From contig OZ025267.1 in assembly GCA_964019165.1 (NCBI GenBank), forward strand, positions 18,377,985 to 18,441,984: 64,000 nt of DNA. The letters run 5' to 3'. This stretch comes from Mastigias papua (Eukaryota > Cnidaria > Scyphozoa > Rhizostomeae > Mastigiidae). Below, piece by piece: positions 1 through 11,869 of the stretch. Under the pieces are notes generated by a model. That model saw nothing but the letters and a program-made list of their open reading frames with translations. It was not told the DNA's origin and searched no databases. How positions within the stretch are numbered: position 1 is the stretch's first letter; every line of letters starts with the position of its first letter. The position numbers were made by a program, and so were the translations under genes.

Positions 1-128
1 CCCACGACTCCATCAACATCCTGCTTTAGTTCTTCAAATGGGCAGCGCACAGTGTAAAGTGACATTTCTCCATAAGTAAGACATTTTTCATAGGTTGATT
101 TTTGTGTCAGGAGATCCTGCAGCAGTGC
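1..128 (-). CDS. Spectrin-repeat-like protein, partial exon cut by the window edge
   Basis: Third in order of the clear exons of a minus-strand gene. It opens after a consensus acceptor (cattgtag on the minus strand) in phase 0 and stays open to position 1, where the window cuts it. The residues begin ALLQDLLTQKSTYEKC and continue LKQDVDGVVG. They are helical in character and join in frame to the exon ending at 633. The heptad-like L/E/K pattern fits a spectrin repeat, but there are too few residues to name a family (nesprin, dystonin/MACF and dystrophin types are all possible). Confidence 0.6.
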
Positions 129-632
129 CTACAATGCAAGTATTTGGCTTTAACGTGGCAAGTCTCGACCTTGATTTTAAAATCATAAGTCTCGTATCTA
201 AGGTTGATAATGACAGGCGGCCTAACACCAGATCAATACTTGAGCGTCTCCACAACTCATAAATTGAAAAATTTGCAAGGAAAGGGACAATAGCTCAAAT
301 CCATGAAGTAGATTGCAGACTTCTACACAATATTAATGCAGTACATGTCACAAAATTTAAACCATTTTTGAATAAACAAGTATATTCAGTCAGAGATTGC
401 AGAGGGCAACTAAGTTTGGTTAGTACTCATAAAAAGGTGGCCTACGTACAAATTATCTTGTATTTCAAACTCAGTTTCTCAGTTTACACATCGTTCTTGG
501 TCCTGATTGGAGAATGTGAAAGCTCAGAAAAATTTAATACCCTTTTAGATAAAGCTTTCGATTTTAAATTTTGTTGCTGCAAAATAATTTGAAGGAAGAA
601 TGACTTGCAAAATATGTCCATCAATTCCTTAC
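129..632 (-). other. Intron of the spectrin-repeat-like gene
   Basis: Runs from donor GTAAGG (627-632) to the acceptor before 128. AT-rich; no repeat or RNA seen. Confidence 0.5.
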
Positions 633-962
633 TTCAGCATCATCCGCGTGCTCTAACAAAGTAATATCATCACTCTGCTTATCTATAAACGCCTCTGATC
701 GAGATTCAGCTTCATCTAGCCACAACTTGATCTTTAACGAGTTCTCATTATAATGGCAAAGCAACGGCACAGCTAGGCGATAAATTTCTCTTTGCTCCAA
801 CACCTTGAGACGCAGTTTCATCAATCGTGATCTTAAATCTCGGATCATTCCTTTCCTCTCTTCTCTTTCACTGCATGGAGGAATCATCTGGCAATACTTC
901 TGGAAACTTTCGGATAGAACTAGGTGCTTCTGTTCGTAGTTATCAATTTCATCGTACAGTCC
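633..962 (-). CDS. Spectrin-repeat-like protein, internal exon (110 codons)
   Basis: A 330-nt exon, phase 0 at both ends, bounded by acceptor ttcttcag and donor GAA|GTAAGG. It encodes GLYDEIDNYEQKHLVLSESF near the start and later MIRDLRSRLMKLRLKVLEQR and KLWLDEAESRSEAF. The run of charged amphipathic helices, the tryptophan in a LWLDEAE context and the phase-0 exon borders fit spectrin repeats of a large cytoskeletal linker. No actin-binding, SH3 or KASH segment lies in the window, so the family stays open. Related proteins act as cytoplasmic rods joining membranes or nuclei to the cytoskeleton. The exon joins in frame to 2233-2391 upstream and 1-128 downstream. Confidence 0.7.
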
Positions 963-2232
963 CTGAAGAAATAATCACCTGACTTTTAATGCATGTTCTA
1001 AATACGATTACTGTACGTCCTCGAATCCCCCCACCCCTCGGAAAAGTTCCCCCTCAAAGAAGCTACCTGATACGACTACAAATTCCAAACAAGCTCCCTC
1101 TCGAATAAACCCTACAACAGAGGATGAGGAAGACATCGTCATAGACTAAGTTTATATTATTCAGACTCTTCTTTTCTGTATTAATAATAAAATAAGTTCT
1201 AAAAATGAGCTTTTAATGGTGCTAGTTGGAAGATTTACGGTACTGAATTTGTTGATGTCCAAACAAAACGCAACAAAACATTACAGGGCATATGTATGTA
1301 GAGAACCATTCACTTAGGAATGATTTATAAACACAGCCACCAACACGTATTCAGATCTTAACATTACACTTCACGAAAGACAGGAAATGTCACCAATAAG
1401 GAGAAGACACTTCACGAAAGACAGGAAATGTCACCAATAAGGAGAAGAGATACATCACATCGAGGCTACTCAAGAAAAGGTGTCGCAAGTTGTGGTAGGA
1501 ATTCCACGCCAACAGACAAAAGGCCATGTTTGGCAACAGATGTAAGTCTAAAAGGGATGAGTAATCAAAACAAGATTACTTCAAACTTACTACCAACCTC
1601 TCCAAAAGGAAACACAGACACCTAATTCCTATTCTTTTATTCTCCAAAGGTTAACTGCTTCCGAAAAATATTATAAAATACTTCTAAGTTCTATAACAAT
1701 TCGAAAAGAAAGCACTGGGATCGTACTCTGAGCAAATTTCTTCGGATCTATCTGCATTGCAAGTCCTTAGTCCATCTGATTCTGTGACACCGTGTTCGTA
1801 TCTAGCTACCCCTGTACAATTAACCAGCCATTTTTAATATGCTTCCTCTCTCTTTTGATGGTTTTTTAATATCGCATTTAAATCTGTTTGATATTATTAT
1901 TTAAACCGAAGGGGTGTCAATCTCAAAAACTTTGAATTCAGTTTCCTCACCAAAATAAGCGAAGGGCTTCCCTCCACTATAGATTGATCAGAGTCCATTC
2001 TATCCACCCAAGGTCACATGTACACGTATTCCACTCAGGGCCAGGGGCACGTATCCACTCAGGACCACTGACAATATAACGAAACAGATGGCACAAGGAT
2101 TCCCAAAACATATTACAACGTATAAACAAAAAATTACGGCAGTTGACACACCCAATCTAGAAAAGGCACTTTGTAGCGAACAACACGGCTAGCGATTTAC
2201 TATGGTAAAGGAATGTCCTTTTACAATCACAC
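963..2232 (-). other. Intron of the spectrin-repeat-like gene
   Basis: From donor GTGTGA (2227-2232) to the acceptor before 962. Apart from a 41-bp tandem duplication at 1366-1447 I see nothing in it. Confidence 0.5.
1366..1447. repeat. 41-bp tandem duplication
   Basis: Two essentially identical adjacent 41-bp units (containing acttcacgaaagacagg) begin at 1366 and 1407. Intronic, with no coding role seen. Confidence 0.85.
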
Positions 2233-2391
2233 CTCTAACAGAGTCCTTCTATCCATGATCGCTTGTAAATCCAACACCTCAAAACTAGTGACATCATCTC
2301 CAACCTGCTTCTCACAATTAGAAAGCCACTGGTCGAACTGGTCGTGCGAAGATATGGCCGATGTAAGTGCTGCAGGTAGTTTGCCGCGGTC
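2233..2391 (-). CDS. Spectrin-repeat-like protein, internal exon (53 codons)
   Basis: A 159-nt exon, phase 0 at both ends, with a strong acceptor (ttctgttgcag) and donor GAG|GTGTGA. It encodes DRGKLPAALTSAISSHDQFD, then QWLSNCEKQVGD and LQAIMDRRTLLE. QFDQWLSNCE followed by a LQ...LL helix is the usual helix A/B pattern of a spectrin repeat, and splicing gives ...RRTLLE-GLYDEID... in frame. This is the most 5' exon of the gene I trust. Confidence 0.65.
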
Positions 2392-2712
2392 CTGCAACAG
2401 AAAATAAATTCTCATAAAACAAACATAGCCATATTCAAAAATAGCAAAAATATATGACTAACAGAGAATTCAAGGAGAAGGAACATAGCATCAAGCGATG
2501 TACAAATGTGTAAATTTGACATAAACAACTTCTACTATTGCTAAAAACTTACAATTACAGAGCGTACAACGGGGGTTGCAACTATTCAGAGCTTACACAG
2601 GAGAAAGGAGGTGTGATTACTGATGCAATACAATAAAAACCCGCAGATGAGAACGTAAGATTTTGAAATGAGCCAGTTCATGTTATTGGATGATGAAGTA
2701 GCTCCAACAATT

Positions 2713-2786
2713 AGGGTGCAGATCCAATCAGGGTGCAGATCCAATCAGGGTGCAGATCCAATCAGGGTGCAGATCCAATCAGGGTG
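2713..2786. repeat. 17-bp tandem repeat, about 4.5 copies
   Basis: Near-identical 17-bp units (agatccaatcagggtgc) run up to the end of the Penelope-like fragment that follows. Confidence 0.85.
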
Positions 2787-2799
2787 CAATGCCTATCTC

Positions 2800-3045
2800 A
2801 GCTATGTACGTCATGCAATATAGCTCGAAAAAGCGGTAACATTCCTTAAGCATACTGAAAAGCTTTTTTCGTACGACACTCGTCAGAGTATGAAACGTCG
2901 GATAACGACCGAAAGGTAAACCGAAATATATGGCCAGATACGGATATACGTGATGTGATGAATAATGCATCTAGTTGACCCTATGATTGGCCAATTGGCA
3001 CCTATTCACCATTGTCTACTTGAAGAGTCCAAGTGAAAAAATCAA
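2800..3045 (-). mobile_element. 3' fragment of a Penelope-like element
   Basis: On the minus strand this matches the end of the Penelope-like copy at 58.5-59.8 kb. It has the last codons of the ORF (TTCACTTGGACTCTTCAAG), the same early 3' UTR (ATGGTGAATAGGTGC, then TTGGCCAATCATAGGG) and the same structured segment with CTGACGAG. No reverse transcriptase or endonuclease sequence remains, so this is a severely 5'-truncated copy. It carries the hammerhead-like motif listed separately. Confidence 0.85.
2851..2892 (-). ncRNA. Hammerhead-ribozyme-like motif in Penelope-like 3' fragment
   Basis: Read on the minus strand: stem I 5' arm CAUACU, core CUGACGA, a short stem II hairpin GUGUCGUAC (G-C, U-A, G.U pairs), core GAA, palindromic stem III AAAAGCUUUU, then C at the expected cleavage position, then stem I 3' arm AGUAUG, fully complementary to CAUACU. 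The order and core bases match a type I hammerhead with a minimal self-complementary stem III, a form known from Penelope-like elements. Activity is inferred, not shown. Confidence 0.6.
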
Positions 3046-3373
3046 TTTATTGCTATTGAATTTATTGCTCAATGGATATAGAGTAGAGTGAAACCACTTA
3101 TAAGTCCCCAGTTAGAATGTAAAGCTGAAAAGGTTCTAATTAATCGATATGAAAATGTACAAATTTAAGGCTGTAGGTTCTTTATACATGAAGGTTCACT
3201 TGTGAGGGGTTCTACTGTATTGTTCATTACTAGGGGATAAAAAATTCACTGTTTTCTCTATCACGGTGGAAAAAAACTTTTTCCTAAGAAACGACGTTTA
3301 CCCAGCCAAGCTAACCTTGCATTGTGCTTGATACTCAAAGTGTAGATCTGAGTATGTTTAATGGGATTTGAGA

Positions 3374-3441
3374 CACAAGGGCAGAAAGGGCAGAAAGAGC
3401 AGAAAGAGCAGAAAGGGCAGAAAGGACAGAAAGGGCAGAAA
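3374..3441. repeat. 9-bp minisatellite (agggcagaa variants)
   Basis: About seven tandem units alternating agggcagaa and agagcagaa. The open frame across it (GQKGQKEQK) is a by-product of the repeat. Confidence 0.85.
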
Positions 3442-4162
3442 CGAGACTCTTGTAATAATAATTATGATGGGAACTTCATTTCATGCTCAAAATTCACTAC
3501 ATACAATCACAAACCTCACTATGCCTCAGTAGCATATTATTGATTGACACTAACGCTATAGACGTAAATATACATACAACAAAATAAAAATAATAATAAT
3601 AACAATAAAAGTCACAAGACATATAGCATAATTAGATAACTATGAGCTCTGGATTGTCCTATTCCTTCCCTCGCTTACAAAACACATAATATGTTGATTG
3701 TATAGCAATGCCTGTTAACATCCTTACTATATAGTGTATGTGTTTGTAGTCCAAACTAGTCTCTTTGAGCATGATAAGAAAGTCATTTGACTGAAGAGAG
3801 AAGACTCCTAAAGTGCATATAGAGAGACTGATAAATTGAACTCTGTCAAATTGATGTTGTTGGAATCTCATCAAAAAGATTACTTTCAAAACCAGCAGTT
3901 AATTCAAGAATGTGGAGGCAGTTTTTAGAGACAGTGAGGAGAAGATCAGGACGAAGAGAATCTCCAGGAATTACTGAATGGGGTAATAAACCCAGGGGGT
4001 CTACATAAAGAACTGATTCTCGGATTGATTTAACAACTGTTCGCTGAATTTATAAGGTATGCCCTTGTTCATCTAGTACTCTAGGGCTGGAAGAAACCAT
4101 ATGCTTGGTTCACCGTGCAGTGTAGGACTGAATCTGGAAGGTTTGTTATGATTCATCTAGCA

Positions 4163-4370
4163 CAGGGGTGGAAAACCTGTTAGAAGGATGGACCAGATCA
4201 ATCAAATCCTTTTTGTCAAGCAGGCCAAGGATACACTAAACTAAGAGAAGCTTGTATTAATCAGAACCTAATAACTTTTTTAACTATTCTCCATTACAAG
4301 GAAGTTAACAAAGAATGGGACTATCTACTCGCGGGCCACAAAAATTCCCTTCGCGAGCCGTCCACCCCTT
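4163..4370. mobile_element. Possible hAT-type MITE
   Basis: About 208 bp bounded by CAGGGGTGGA and the inverse end TCCACCCCTT, with a CGCGGGCCAC segment near the right end that is common in hAT MITEs. The last base of the right end differs from the expected TG and no clean 8-bp target duplication is visible. Confidence 0.4.
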
Positions 4371-6254
4371 AACTAAGAGGTATGCTCTTGTGTCAGTAGA
4401 TATTTAGAGCAAAACAGCGAAACTCCAAGTATGTAAACTGGGATTCAGAAAGCTATTTGTTGAAAACCTATAGATTCATCATTTCACAAAATTAGAAACT
4501 TATAGTGCTACTATAATCTAAAACTTTTGCAGGGTGTCACTAGTCTCTTTCCTCTCCCAAAAACACGAGCATGCACAGCTTTAAGTCTGGAAGCGAATCA
4601 TCAAAACTGAACATACCAAATTTGATTCAACGAAACCGGCCTAGAGCAAGTACACCTACGCAAAAAGAAAAACCTGACTGCCAGGGTGACATGGACATTA
4701 TTTTTCGCCTTTATGTTTATATTGAAATAGTTCTCAACTGAAGAAAATGGAGAATACAGGCTTGAACAGAAAAGAATAAAAAAGCAAAGCAATTAAAATT
4801 ATGTTTTCCAACTTTCGGTGCTAAAACGGTAAGTCTAAGCCACCAGGTGGAAACATATTTAGCCATTCTGAAAGAAAAAAATATAAACACCGCAGACAAA
4901 ACTTTGATTATGAAAATCACCTGTCATTTTAAAAGAACGAGTTTATCAACTGTGTCTTAAAATGCCATCTAATTCCCATGCCAATTGTCCATCAGATATG
5001 GTGGAATTTGTGCCCATTATGCTTGCAAAAATCAAGAAAAATGGTCTTCTCATCACTAGGTTTTACCACACTAAACAGCTATGTTCAAGATATAATTGTA
5101 TTCTTTGATCCGTTTGCGCAAAAGATACGAAGGGAAAACAGTGCAAATGAAATTAAATGCACAGAAATGGCAAGCCCATTGTACAGGAAAGCAGAATTCT
5201 ACCAGAACAGGGTCGATAATAATCTTTATGGTTACGATATTTCACTACAAGTCTGCACTCCTGTGCAAGAGGAGCGCTTGAAAAACCAGACCCAGTAACC
5301 TCAAATCAGTAATATTGAGATTTATCTTAAGGCAATTTCGTAATTTGCATTGATACGACATTCCAGTGACCAAGAAACAGATGCTGCATAATTTGCCAAT
5401 GACAAAATTTTAAGGAAGATAGTAAAACAATCCCATAGCGAAGAAACACAAACGTAAAAGATTACCAGGTCAATTAAATTCAAAAGCTTGTGATCGACTT
5501 TGAAAACCAAAATTGCATGCTAAAGCCTTATGTGCGTATAGAAGATGTCTTGTTATTGAGCTACTCTTGAGTCCCGAACAAATGCAGCCCCATGCGCATC
5601 AATTGTTTTGAAAACCCCACCACGGACCACCTTATTCCAGACCCCCTGTTTATAATTTTTGAGTTTGTAATTCAATCGAGTATTAAGCAGTGTGAGAAAA
5701 TCGTGTTTTTCATTCAGTAAAACAGTTCAAACCATTTACGAAAAAAAATTCATAGCCACTATAAGTAAAGAAATTTTCCACCCAGCTCGCTTATTGCAAC
5801 CCCCTCTAGCCGTTTATTGTGCTTTTAGGAAATTTCTAATCACCTCTACTATTCCAACTCCCCCCCCCCCGTCTATCTGGGGCTTAACAGTAGGGTAAAC
5901 GTAGAAAAACATGGTTTTTATCGCTATCACCAGATGTTGTTTCTTATACGAATGACTCAGTTCATTTGACATCGAAGAGACTCCCAGGATCAAAATCATC
6001 TCCCCCTGGTATAATCTACGTAGGCAAAACTCCAAACCTATCCCAGTGTACTCTTCTATTCAAGGCCAAAGAGTAAATTCTCCCAAATGATCATCTATTT
6101 CTAAACTCAAATGGTAGACTGCAAAAGAGTGACAAGAGTAGACCGAGGGACACTAAGTAATGTAACAAGATACGCGCATTTCATACGAAAGTAGGCGTAC
6201 AAGAAAGTAGTACTCGACTATTGGAAAAGAAATAAAGTTCAGCATTGGATTTTT

Positions 6255-6490
6255 GAGACCTGAGAAAGTCGATCAAGTAATGTACGTGTGACATTCCAAT
6301 ATTCGTACAAAACTGTCATTGTATAGATTTCTTTTGGTAACATATGAATTACAGCGTTATGTGTGTGTAGTGCCTGTCCATCTGTGTAACACTGTAGTGT
6401 TACGCAAACAGGAATATTCTGACTAAGAAAGTCCTGAGAAAGTTTGAGTACTGAAATCATGAAAAAGCTAAGAAAGTTTCAGCAATTGGT
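6255..6490 (+). repeat. Dispersed repeat, copy 1
   Basis: Shares ordered segments with 11870-12290 and, inverted, with 41205-41415: AGAAAGTCGATCA, TATAGATTTCTT.TGGTAA, GTGTAGTGCCTG, TGTAACACTGTAGT and, at the end, CTAAGAAAGTTTCAG. No coding capacity is seen. This copy has the uninterrupted GTTATGTGTGTGTAGTGCC site where copy 2 holds an insertion. Confidence 0.65.
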
Positions 6491-8494
6491 GAGAAAACTT
6501 TTGCGTAAAAACAACGTGCGTGCAAGGGTGCTAAAATTAGGTAGTTTTCAAGATGCTATTTTGGAGACGCTTTTTCTGCGATATGGCTGGTGTACAAGAT
6601 ATATCTATTATAATCAATGCTTTCCATTACACTCTCCTTTACTGGGACGATGATTTGAGTAAATGAAGCTCACCTGTGGCAAAAAATTTACCTTAAGGAA
6701 TACTAAAATCAAAGTAAGGCTGGTATTCTTACAAACATCGTCTACAATTAAATTAAATTAAAACAATTAAATTGACCAAAAGCAATACTAAAAATGAATT
6801 CAATAACAATTGATTATTGTGTAAGTATAAAAAACTATATTACGGTTTAATAGAATGATTAGAAATATTCTCCGTTGCAAATGGAGTTTTGAACCAATGA
6901 TTCCCAACAATCGCATCCAAAATTACAACCACCTAAATTCAGGGCATTTCTTCATACTAACAACCGGGGAAAAGTCCCCAGTAGGCCCAATGTGTTCCCA
7001 AGTAATCACCCATAAAATCAAAAAATTTTCCCAGTTCCACTGAAAAACTTTTTCAAGGAAAGATTGGCACACTTTTGGGCAATTCCAGCACCATGTAAAA
7101 AGAAACTATGATTTATCACTGAATGAGGAATTAGTGCTACCTACTTTCTCTAAGGTGTGGTCATAAATCTTTTTCCCATCTTTGTGGTCCTTTTGAAAAA
7201 TTTCCAAAGAAGGGGAAATTTTTTTTTAAAATATTATGTTTAAGTTAGAAATGAAATAGAAAAATCTGAAATAATTTCAGCTCGGAAGAGAAAGATGAGG
7301 TACGACCATGCCAGGCAGTCTTTAAAAGAACCTGTGGGTACTCAAACAAGAGTACATCAACAGTATCAGTAGAAATGCGTTATCACAACTCGGTTCAAAA
7401 TCAATTACTTTTCTACTCTCCACTCTCCACGAACTTAGAACCTAGCAAAATGAGGAACAGTAGGATTATAACAAATGCCTAATGACTCCATTTCAGCAAG
7501 ATCTTTTACTCATTTCGTTAATAAGCTCCACAATTTACAGCGAACACCTCTAAACAAACATGATCCTGCAATATGCCCATACACTGTACAGTTTTGAGCA
7601 AATTTTGAGCAACGTTTAAATAGAATTCTGTACGAAGCTTCTGTTCTGAATTTTGTAACATCCTTTCTTACATATAAAAGAAGCTGTGACATATTCGTAA
7701 ATCTCTTTCTTACTTGCAATGGTTATGAAGTGTCTATATTTGGATATGTCATATAAAAATATGGAATCATCGATTAATTTGAAAACAGTAGATATACACA
7801 CTCTTGTCATAGTCGTCCTTGCCCTGCGTTCGATAAAGCTCGCGTGCAAACTATATCAAACCCCACTTCACACCACTTGACTAAACATAAAATGCAATAT
7901 CATTAAAATCCACTCTCCACCACATTAATCGAATCGTAAATAATACTGCAGCCAAAATCCGCACCTATTGTATACTATACTTGTGTCAAGTGTTTCATTG
8001 GATGTGCTTTATGCTTTTACATTTTGACATTATGCTTTAACACTTACAAAACTTCTTTCCTGCCTTCCCTGTGTGTTTGGTCTTAAGTCATAGCCAAAAT
8101 TAATGGCAAAATTCAGAATTTCAATGTTTTACGTGTGTCTGTACCATTTTTATAGCACTAAATGTGCAGTGAAAATTAAGGAACTATCAAGGAACTTCTA
8201 GTACTACAATTTGATCATTGGAGGTCCAAAACTAAGGAACTTTTGGAGCTAGGCCTTGAGCTAGGTTCCTCATAAAAAAGCGTTTACTGGCAAATATTAC
8301 CATCTACATTGACATATTGCAGGAAAATGTGATCTCTTACGTTGCTGTAATATAGCAAAATGTGGCCTTCTACGTTGACATATAATGGTAAATACTAATA
8401 GGCAACTATTACCAAATATTACCTTCTATGTTGCAATATCATAATAGAATATTACCTCCTTATTACCGGCTCTTATAACCGCATTTCCACTTAC

Positions 8495-8656
8495 TTTAAC
8501 TTTCTTCTCAATCTTACTCCTTTCACACTTCTTTGAGTAGCTTCTACAGCCGTGAGTCATAATGCTGATAATCGGAGTATTGTCCATCTCGACGACATTT
8601 ACAATCTGTCTATGTCGAATAAACGAGAATTCAGCCCTGGACCCAAATACACTTCG
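8495..8656 (-). CDS. Candidate exon on the minus strand (54 codons), unrecognised
   Basis: Bounded by a good acceptor (ttgtcacatctcag) and an excellent donor (AAA|GTAAGT), open throughout, phase 0 at both ends, so it would splice in frame to the exon at 2233-2391. The sequence RSVFGSRAEFSFIRHRQ...KKCERSKIEKKVK does not resemble a spectrin repeat, and the opposite strand is also open here. It could be a spacer exon of the same gene or a chance open frame. Confidence 0.35.
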
Positions 8657-10494
8657 CTGAGATGTGACAAGCATTTAGTTGTTCAAACTCTGCATGAAAA
8701 CACGAGGACTGTGTTCAGAAGGAGATTCTACATAGACTCCCAACAGCTTATCTCTGGCAAGAGTCAAGCCAACTAACCAAAACTCCAGGTGTAGCTTGGT
8801 GTTATGCTGAAGTCAAAACCTCCAAGCAGCATGCAGATGAAAACACGGTTAAATCGTTGAACCAAGTCGGTAGGTAAAAATCGCGCATTAGGCCCCCATC
8901 AAGGAGTCAAAAGACTTAAGTGGGCGGTGCTTCAATAAGGGTCCGCTTCAATTAAACATTAAATTCAGTAATCTGGTCAGAAACAAAGATTAAGAACACA
9001 GATTATGTCCGGATTACGCATCCATGAACTTAAATTTTTATTAAGCGGTTGCTGGGACTGTCCATCAAGGACTCGACAGTGACCTAAAAGAAACCAAAAA
9101 GCGCATGACAGAGTGTAACAACGAGCAAGATGGAGTAGATTTGCTTGCGTAATGCAATGCGGTAAGAGGGAAAGGATACAAAGCTTATCATATAATGAAT
9201 GGGATAAGTCCTGGTTTACAAGGAGTATCGAAAATGTATTGAAAAAAGCAGCCACAAAGGATAATGAACTGAGAAAATGGGCAGTCCATCAATCAGAGCA
9301 TAAACACAATCCATTAAACAGACCAATTTCAACACCAAAATTACATCTCTTATCACCACCACCATGGCCATCTACCTCAACAAATTACAATCTTGCGACT
9401 CTGTCTATCAACCAGACACTCCAATAATTGCATTGAAGATAAATCATACAGCTCAAATGGGCCTTTTCTTTTCGAAGTCTGTTATCAACATTTATCTATT
9501 ATTTCTGGAAGGTACACGTAGCCGGGAACACAACGCTACTTTGGTGCCTTGATCTGATCCAGTCTTCGCTGTGTTTGGTAATCTACATCGTTAGAAAAAG
9601 ATCAAAACTACCCTAGATATAATAGTCCCTCCAAACCTACGAAAAACCAAACTCTAGCTTGACAATACTTGCAAGACCTCTACCCGCTTCTACCAACGAA
9701 CCTTCACCTAGAACTAACCTACTGAACCAATAACACAAATCATGCATCATTTGAGGTAATATGTTGAAAAATAAGAAAAGGTCTTCACTAAGGGACTTCA
9801 GCCCCAACTGCTATTCAATAGTAACATTTTGTGGTTATACATAACTTATACTTAATCGATATTCTGCAAATAAACCACTTCACTCCACAAATCAGTCAAG
9901 GTTCCTTCCCTAGTGCGCACTAAAAACAGATAGGTAAACATATTTTGATTAAACAGTTAACTAACTAATTCCTGTGTCTTAGGCCTGTAAAGCCTAAGGC
10001 ACACAACAAGATCTATGTCGCAAATGACAAAGATGTTTGCTGCCAGTGACAAGATATGTTCCCTGCACATAGCATAGCAAGATTTTTGTCACGGGCATGG
10101 GTCTCTTAAATTTCAGAGACTCGTTGCCCATTCACCCCTATTGATAATCAGGTGTGGTTTCTATAGGGCTCAGAGGGTCGGAGCTCCCTTGTTAAAAGTG
10201 ATGATCATTCTAGGGGAGGCAACTCCCCTAATATTAAAGATAGGTGGCAACGATCTTGCCTCTTTAAAGTTTCCCCACTGTCCAATTACAAGTTCAAAAC
10301 ATGTTGCTTTTAGAAGATCTTGATGTGCAGTGTATTTAACTTTACACTTTTCTTGTTCCGGAGACCTCCTCTGGTTGTGGACTTCTGCTTATGACAAGTC
10401 CTGTTTTCTGATACCCCCATGTGAGTGAATACCTAGATTCAGTAAAGAAATGTATATAAATCCAAATGTTTCCGTTACAGCTGTAAGTTTGTAG

Positions 10495-10785
10495 GTTACA
10501 CTGTTTAGCTTGATTAAGAGGCTAGACCGCTTGACTGCTGAGTAAGACATCGATGGTTCGAGTCTAACCCTCGGATCATGGTTGGAATGCTCGTCCACTG
10601 TTCACCCAGCAGCAAATGGGTACCTGGTGGTAACACTGGGGAAGTTAATGGCGGCGAGGGAAGGAACTGGCCACCCTACCTCACTATGCCGACGGCTCAA
10701 GATAAGTGTCCCCTCTAACAAGCACTCCGCAACATATGGGATCGTATATTGGATTAACCTTTACCTCTACCCTTACCCTACCATA
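10495..10785 (+). mobile_element. tRNA-derived SINE, copy 1
   Basis: The tRNA-like head has GAGGCTAGACCGCTTGACTG (A-box region) and GATGGTTCGAGTC (B box). It is followed by a conserved body (CACCCAGCAGCAAATGGGTA, CTGGTGGTAACACTGG, GGAACTGGCCACCCTACCTC) and a pyrimidine-rich end (CCTTTACCTCTACCC). The same order of blocks recurs at 26563-27095, so this is a repeat family and not a gene. Open frames inside it are not coding. Confidence 0.8.
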
Positions 10786-11869
10786 ATAATAGCATTTTTA
10801 AATGGGCGTTGTAAGAGCAAAGCCACGTCCTTTATCACATTGGGTCTAGAAAACCATCCTTGTCAAAAATTTTAGAAATCATCCCTGCTTATAATACACA
10901 TTTTTAAGAAGCAGCAAACAAAAAAGTAATGTTCAACTGTTCAGACGGTTTCCACAGATAGCCGAGAATACATTTAACATTCGAATTCCAAGCCCACCCT
11001 CTTCTTGCCCTAAATTCGTTACCATTTCTTGTGTTCATCTATCTGTGACTGTCTTGCGTGTATAAAGTGCTTGTCTGTTTGTACAACTTTGTCGTACTTG
11101 CTTTCTTGCTTTCAGTACAGCTGCTGCAAACATCATAACTTAAAACACTTTTCCCAAAAAAAACGTCTTACGATAGCTCTGACGTTGAAACATAAAAAAA
11201 CTAAGAAAGCTCAATACAAATCAGATTCTGTGTTAATGGAAACAGACATACAGACAAACACGACAGGTACATTGTTGGTTCAGTGGCGTAAGGAAGGGCA
11301 TTGAGTGGGGATGTAGAAAGAGATTTACCGACGGGTTTGAACAAGGCCCCATAAGTGCTGACGAGGCACCACAAGTACTGACAAACCATGGTTCACTAAG
11401 CTTGGGGACAAGAGAAGAGTAAGTTTACAATATGGGGCTACCAGATAGGTGGAAAAGCATTCTTAGAGTTATTTCTAGCTACATCGAATATGGAAAAGGG
11501 AGCATCATTTGAGCGTTCGAGTGAAAGTCAAAATCAAAGCTACTTCAATTTATTCACTTGTGAAAAGCTAAGCAGGAGTTTCTGCGAGAGAATTTGATGG
11601 AACGGTGAGAAAGTAGAACTAGGGGTGAGGTAGGCGTGAGAAAAGTAAAAAGACATGAGTCTCACTCGTAATACGTGACAGATGACAACAAAATACAAAA
11701 CGATAGAGAAAGAAGGGAGTCAATAAGCGTGCAGGGCGATAGTTTGGATTGAGGGCAGGATACAACATGGTTCATTTTAGAATATTTTACACGTTTTATT
11801 TACAAGAAAGTAGTTCAAAAGAAAGTAGTTCGCACTAGACTGTTCAAAAGTCAAGGATGTCATCTACTG

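Larger units (their letters stand above)
2392..8494. other. Noncoding stretch, probably an intron of the spectrin-repeat-like gene
   Basis: Holds a 17-bp tandem repeat (2713-2786), a Penelope-like 3' fragment (2800-3045), a 9-bp minisatellite (3374-3441), a possible hAT MITE (4163-4370) and one copy of a dispersed repeat (6255-6490). No further convincing exon was found; the short open frames lack paired splice sites. Confidence 0.4.

Noticed and set aside
4978..5298. 106-codon plus-strand frame
   Set aside because: No domain, no splice support, composition like the surrounding AT-rich DNA.
8977..9255. Possible exon on the minus strand after acceptor ggtttcttttag near 9091
   Set aside because: The phase-0 frame stops after 17 codons and no donor supports another frame.
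10582..10875. 97-codon open frame beginning MECSSTVHPAANG
   Set aside because: It lies within the SINE body, and the same frame (VHPAANGYLV) recurs in the SINE copy at 26.9 kb.
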